DNA of 64,000 nucleotides from Membranipora membranacea. Lineage: Eukaryota > Bryozoa > Gymnolaemata > Cheilostomatida > Membraniporidae. The position numbers and the translations under genes are program-made. The DNA is taken from assembly GCA_914767715.1 (NCBI GenBank), contig OU612072.1, forward strand, positions 24,554,001 to 24,618,000. The letters run 5' to 3'. This document shows, in pieces, positions 60,040 through 64,000 of this stretch (position 1 is its first letter; every line of letters starts with the position of its first letter). The notes under the pieces are model-generated. The model ran no database searches, was not told the origin of the DNA, and was given only the letters and a program-made list of their open reading frames with translations.

Positions 60040-60045
60040 AATAAA
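60040..60045 (+). promoter_or_regulatory. AATAAA, probable poly(A) signal of the membrane-protein gene
   Basis: Canonical hexamer 360 bases after the stop codon, in duplicated block 2. The equivalent in the proximal copy is 54147-54152. Confidence 0.5.
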
Positions 60046-60316
60046 TATTTCTATTAATATAAAGAGTTTATATTTGACTGAACTGAAATGAGAGGAGTGA
60101 CATACAAGCATTGAATTGAATGTTACACTATAGGCCAGAACCTGACCTCCGACTCATGACCATTTGTTCACTAGCAATAGGTATTCACAGGTCTTGTTTC
60201 TTGACTTCCAGGAAGTGGCATGTGCAATGTACCTACATTGGTCCTAGTACGCTCTCCCTTGTGGTTTCTTGGTCAAATCTCACCCACCAATGCTTTGTTA
60301 ATATGGATGAATCTCA

Positions 60317-62370
60317 AAACAGAGCTGTTTTTGCTTACATGGCTTTCTTTGCAATTATAGTGTTGTGCAACCACTCAGTTAAGCTTCCTAGTGGAAGGGT
60401 TGCCTACCTGTCGCTCCTAGAACTAGAGACTGCTTACTAGTTCTGTTAAACTGTTCTATTAGTACAAAAATCTGGTCGTTGGCTAGTTTCATTTGAGTCT
60501 ATTTAAAGTCCTCTGTACTAAACTCTTCTTAGTTATTGATTAAACTGTATAAAAATATTAACCAAAGCCTTTCAAGCTACATTTTCTGATTTGTTGAACC
60601 CTTTTATCCGAAGAATTTTCAAATGGCGTAATTGCTGTTCCACAGAATGACTTATTAGAATCTTTTAACCTTGTTTATGATGAATAAATATTGCAATCAC
60701 TGTTGCTGTTGTCTGTGTCGGTTATAGCTTTCTATTTTCATGTTTTATCAGAAACAACTTGAATCAAACTATATGATGCATTCACAAACATTGAGATGGC
60801 TTGAAACAAGGAGTTAGTTCCTCTTACCCAATACTGGTTCGAAACGAAAGTTTGAAAGTGTTATAAAGCATCACAGCGCCCTAATATTTCACACTACACT
60901 CAGACCAATGGTGTATCTGAATGGATTTTCTCTACGTGGTTACCACCATTTGCTTAGCTTGTGCAGATAATACCCAGCCAGGTGTGAGATGACCAAGTAT
61001 GTTGTTCATGCTTAACAACTACACCCAGAATACATTACCAATATTGCCTTTCAGCTTCTGTGACTTAAACTCACCACATACTAAATTCATTTAGAATACC
61101 CAGACACTGTCCTCATTATCACTGCACACCAAGACAAGTTTTGGTCACTGGTTAATGCCAAGTTTGACAGAAACAGAACACTAAAGAATACATGTAGGAA
61201 GAAAATAAGTATCTCAAAACTTCAGTGATGATGCCCTCTGATTCCCAACAAGATTTTATGGCACCTGTTCTGTGAGCCAAGTTCATGGTCATGCTGTTAT
61301 TTGCAGAAGCTCAACCAGGCCTTCAGGCTGACTGAAGAGCCAATTTTTATCCATGTTAGATGACCACAAAAATCAGCCCTCTTCATCAGCCCTGTGCTGG
61401 CCTGTTGATGCATCAAGAGCTGAACCTTAGCACATAGGAACACGAGTTGAACTTTTAAATTGACACACCAGACTTATTCATCTGTTTGTATTTACCCCCA
61501 ATTACAATTCAACTGCATATTTATAAACCATAAGATACGCTAAATGTACATATGCCATCCATTCTGTTTTGATTCTAGCCTATGTAATCTAAACATGCGC
61601 TCATCTCATACATCACAGTAACATAAAAACACTTTTGAATCTCATCTGGGAGTTATCTACATACATGTGGAGGACAGACAACTGCACTGTGTCTTGTCAA
61701 TCACACTAGACATGCGATTTTACAGAATGACAAAAATCAAAATATGACAATCAAAAAACTTACTGCTATTGAAATGTGACATGGGAAATTTATGAAAGCT
61801 TATCAAGTAGAAAGTGGCTTGCTCCTTTGGAAAGAAATGGAAAGGCATATTTCTAGGTGGTTTACTTGCAGTTTCCCTTTATGAGGAGGAAGCGCGACAA
61901 CGCGTCAAAACTTACAAACCGGGCGAAACATAGCCCAAGCGAAACCAAAACATGTCCATTCCCAGCGGACCTTTATAACATGCTTAGATGGCCGTATGTG
62001 TGACCACTAACTACAAACTAGAACAGTATCCGACTGCAGAATTAAATTTTTCAAAACTTTTACGTTTCTTGTTCCTAAATCTCTGATCACGTATACGGTT
62101 TTGGATGCAGAGCACATAAGGAGGTTAAATGTAGTTTAATCGCCCAGACGGTGGCGAGATGCTGTCGGAGGAATTTCCTTATCAACCACTTTCCTAACCA
62201 CCGATTAAGAACTTACACCTAGAATGTGGGAGTAATGGCTTCACTGGGTTAAATGGTTTGTCAGTCACTCTGTATACCTACCATGTTAACGAAAAAGAAA
62301 ATACATAAATCAATCATATCCTGACACAGCTCAAACCCATAACTCAGTCTTGGGCAGACTGGTACAGATG
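60317..62370. other. Intergenic, nothing recognised
   Basis: No supported gene. The frame at 60120-60440 straddles the duplication edge and has no family features. A short imperfect CAAGGAGTTAGTTCCT palindrome lies near 60809. Confidence 0.4.
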
Positions 62371-63390
62371 TAGTCCAGAAGACACCAACAGTTAGCTTTC
62401 AGTTTACTATAACAGCTTGGGGGCAAGAATTTGACAGTGTTTACACGTGTAGATAGGTTGTCTAAATGTTATGTCATAGTTTCTACACCTCTCAGTTTGC
62501 CAGTTTGGGAGAATATCAGTTTTTTAACTCAAAAAAATGGGAGGAGATAAATCATAAATAATTTCCCATGGAATCCCATTATTTTGCCTTAGAATACCAA
62601 AATATTCCCATTTAATCCATTTTAAGCTCAGTTTAAAAGGAATTGGAACAGGAGAGGGCATAGAATCAACTAAATATATTAGAACAAAACGCCGACTAGT
62701 GACACCACAACGAAAACTCGATGTACTCACCGACCTAGCAAGAGAATCTTGGGATACAGTTTTACAGGCTAATGATATCCACAGCAAGGTTACCACCATG
62801 CACAGCATCATTAATAAAACACTTGACAAGCACTGCCCAATGAAGACTACTAAGGTACGAGCCGACAAACCACCATGGATGTCTGACACTATTATGAAGA
62901 CAATCTCTGCAAGAAATGAGGCATACAAAGACAAATGGCCATCATACAAAGTGCTACGGGCTCTGGTACAGAGACTAGTACGCACCAGTAAAGAAAATAT
63001 GTGAACGAGACTCTTAATAGTCCAGAAGACACCTAGCTATAAGTGCTCAAAAAAAGGTGTTTACTTTAACGAAATGGGGGCAATATGGAATTAAATTTTC
63101 TAGATCAGAATTTCATGCTGATTTCAAATATCTAGTTTCTACACCTCTCAGTCTGCCAGTTAGGAAGTTATCCAGGGTTATAGTCCTGAATTAACAAAAA
63201 GCTATCGTTCAGTTCATTATAACTGAAGTGGGCAACAATTTGGCAGCATTTATATGTGAAGATAGGTTGTGTCAATATTATGTCTTAGCTCTACACCTCT
63301 AAGCTTGGCAGTTAAAGAGAAATTAAATTTTTAAACTTTCAAAAAAATGGAGGGGACAACTCTAATTATTGCTATTTAATCCTATTGTTT
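62371..63390. repeat. Local repeated unit around a LINE fragment
   Basis: Segments at about 62371-62530, 63018-63190 and 63225-63390 share an ordered set of phrases: CAGAAGACACC, a GGGGGCAA-type stretch, GATAGGTTGT, TCTACACCTCTCAG(T)...GCCAGTT and TTTCAAAAAAATGG. Copies are diverged, with some phrases missing from each. Confidence 0.65.
62640..63003 (+). mobile_element. LINE fragment, endonuclease-RT linker
   Basis: The frame encodes LDVLTDLARESWDTVL, HSIINKTLDKHCP and KPPWMSDTIMKTISARNEAY, typical of the segment between endonuclease and reverse transcriptase in Jockey/CR1-like LINEs. It ends in a stop at about the place where the LINE at 15.6 kb begins (TRAITKSKVEYSK), so both may come from one family. 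Confidence 0.75.
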
Positions 63391-64000
63391 TGCCAGTTGT
63401 GTAAGGTCTGATTTGAAACCTCACCGTTCGAGCCTTGATATAATAATATACATACTGTATATGTTCTGTATATATCATGTTTATATACTGTATATATACC
63501 TAGATACTACATATATTGCCTTGTTTAAAAACCACTATGGCGTGCATCCAATTTCTATCAGCTCGCATAACATAAATTAGATGGGGCTGATTGCCTCTGA
63601 CAACCGTGTTGAACAACGCCCAGAGAAAATTTGTAGCTCAACTTAGAATCAGTGGATATAATGTATTCAACGACATTGGCTAATGTCTGAACAGAAGAGA
63701 AGAATCAGAATGAGTCAAATGGGAGTACCATACCATAACTTTGTCTTCCCTAAGAAAATTTATAATATCACCAAGAAGGAAAATTAGAGAAAGATTTCAT
63801 TTTGTATGGTAGGTCTGAATAGCACATGTCACAATGCTTCTTGTTTTGATTTGAAATTACTCTAATCACATTCAGTCTCCCTCTATTCATATTATAAAAA
63901 TTGTTTCCCTTCTTGGTGACGTCTTTTGAATAATACACGCAGGGCTCTGATAGTTCTTGCGGTCTCAGACTTTTAGCCGCTCTGACTTATTCTGTAATAT
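63391..64000. other. Right end, no clear gene
   Basis: The plus-strand stretch 63605-63770 reads like a decayed LINE C-terminus (VLNNAQRKFVAQLRI, later EQKRRIRMSQMG) but is broken by stops. Nothing else was recognised. Confidence 0.3.

Larger units (their letters stand above)
56992..60316. repeat. Segmental duplication, distal copy (complete)
   Basis: Blocks 56992-57738 and 59601-60316 match the proximal copy. The 57739-59600 segment is found only here and contains the membrane-protein ORF. The ORF runs across the 59600 boundary into block 2 without interruption, so this copy is probably ancestral and the other carries a deletion. Confidence 0.9.

Noticed and set aside
60120-60440. 106-codon plus-strand frame
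   Set aside because: It begins in the 3' UTR of the membrane-protein gene, crosses the duplication edge and has no recognisable features.

Overview
This is nuclear DNA from an animal. It is AT-rich, its genes are split by long GT-AG introns, and it carries non-LTR retrotransposons and tRNA-derived SINEs. The protein families (Son of sevenless, an EGF/C-type-lectin protein, an aromatic amino acid decarboxylase) are metazoan. Nothing looks vertebrate. An early-branching marine invertebrate such as a sponge is my best guess, but that is an inference from style only.

Layout. (1) 1-3.5 kb, + strand: the 3' part of an unrecognised three-exon gene whose tail holds 27-residue repeats. (2) 3.5-9.5 kb: mostly empty, with one probable SINE. 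(3) 9.6-11.2 kb, - strand: the last three exons of a DDC-type PLP decarboxylase. One exon contains a 144-bp tetranucleotide microsatellite that keeps the reading frame. (4) 11.7-14.7 kb, + strand: a decayed EGF-EGF-C-type-lectin gene with at least two clear lesions. (5) 15.6-17.4 kb (+) and 17.6-19.4 kb (-): two 5'-truncated LINEs. A perfect 50-bp-arm foldback element lies just beyond. (6) 22.2-52.2 kb, + strand: a complete SOS (Ras/Rac exchange factor) gene of 25 exons. All splice phases agree and the predicted protein is 1363 residues. (7) 52.9-60.3 kb: a recent local duplication. The distal copy holds an intact intron-free ORF for a multi-pass membrane protein. The proximal copy lost 1.86 kb, including nearly all of that ORF. 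(8) 62-64 kb: LINE debris inside local repeats.

The genes do not form a pathway or operon. SOS acts downstream of receptor tyrosine kinases by activating Ras, and its proline-rich tail keeps several probable Grb2-SH3 docking sites. The most unusual structure is in SOS: introns 10, 19 and 23 each begin with a tandem array whose unit copies the end of the preceding exon together with its 5' splice site. This lays a ladder of decoy donors directly downstream of the real one. All exon boundaries were read by eye from reading frame, splice motifs and family similarity; no alignment or transcript data were available.
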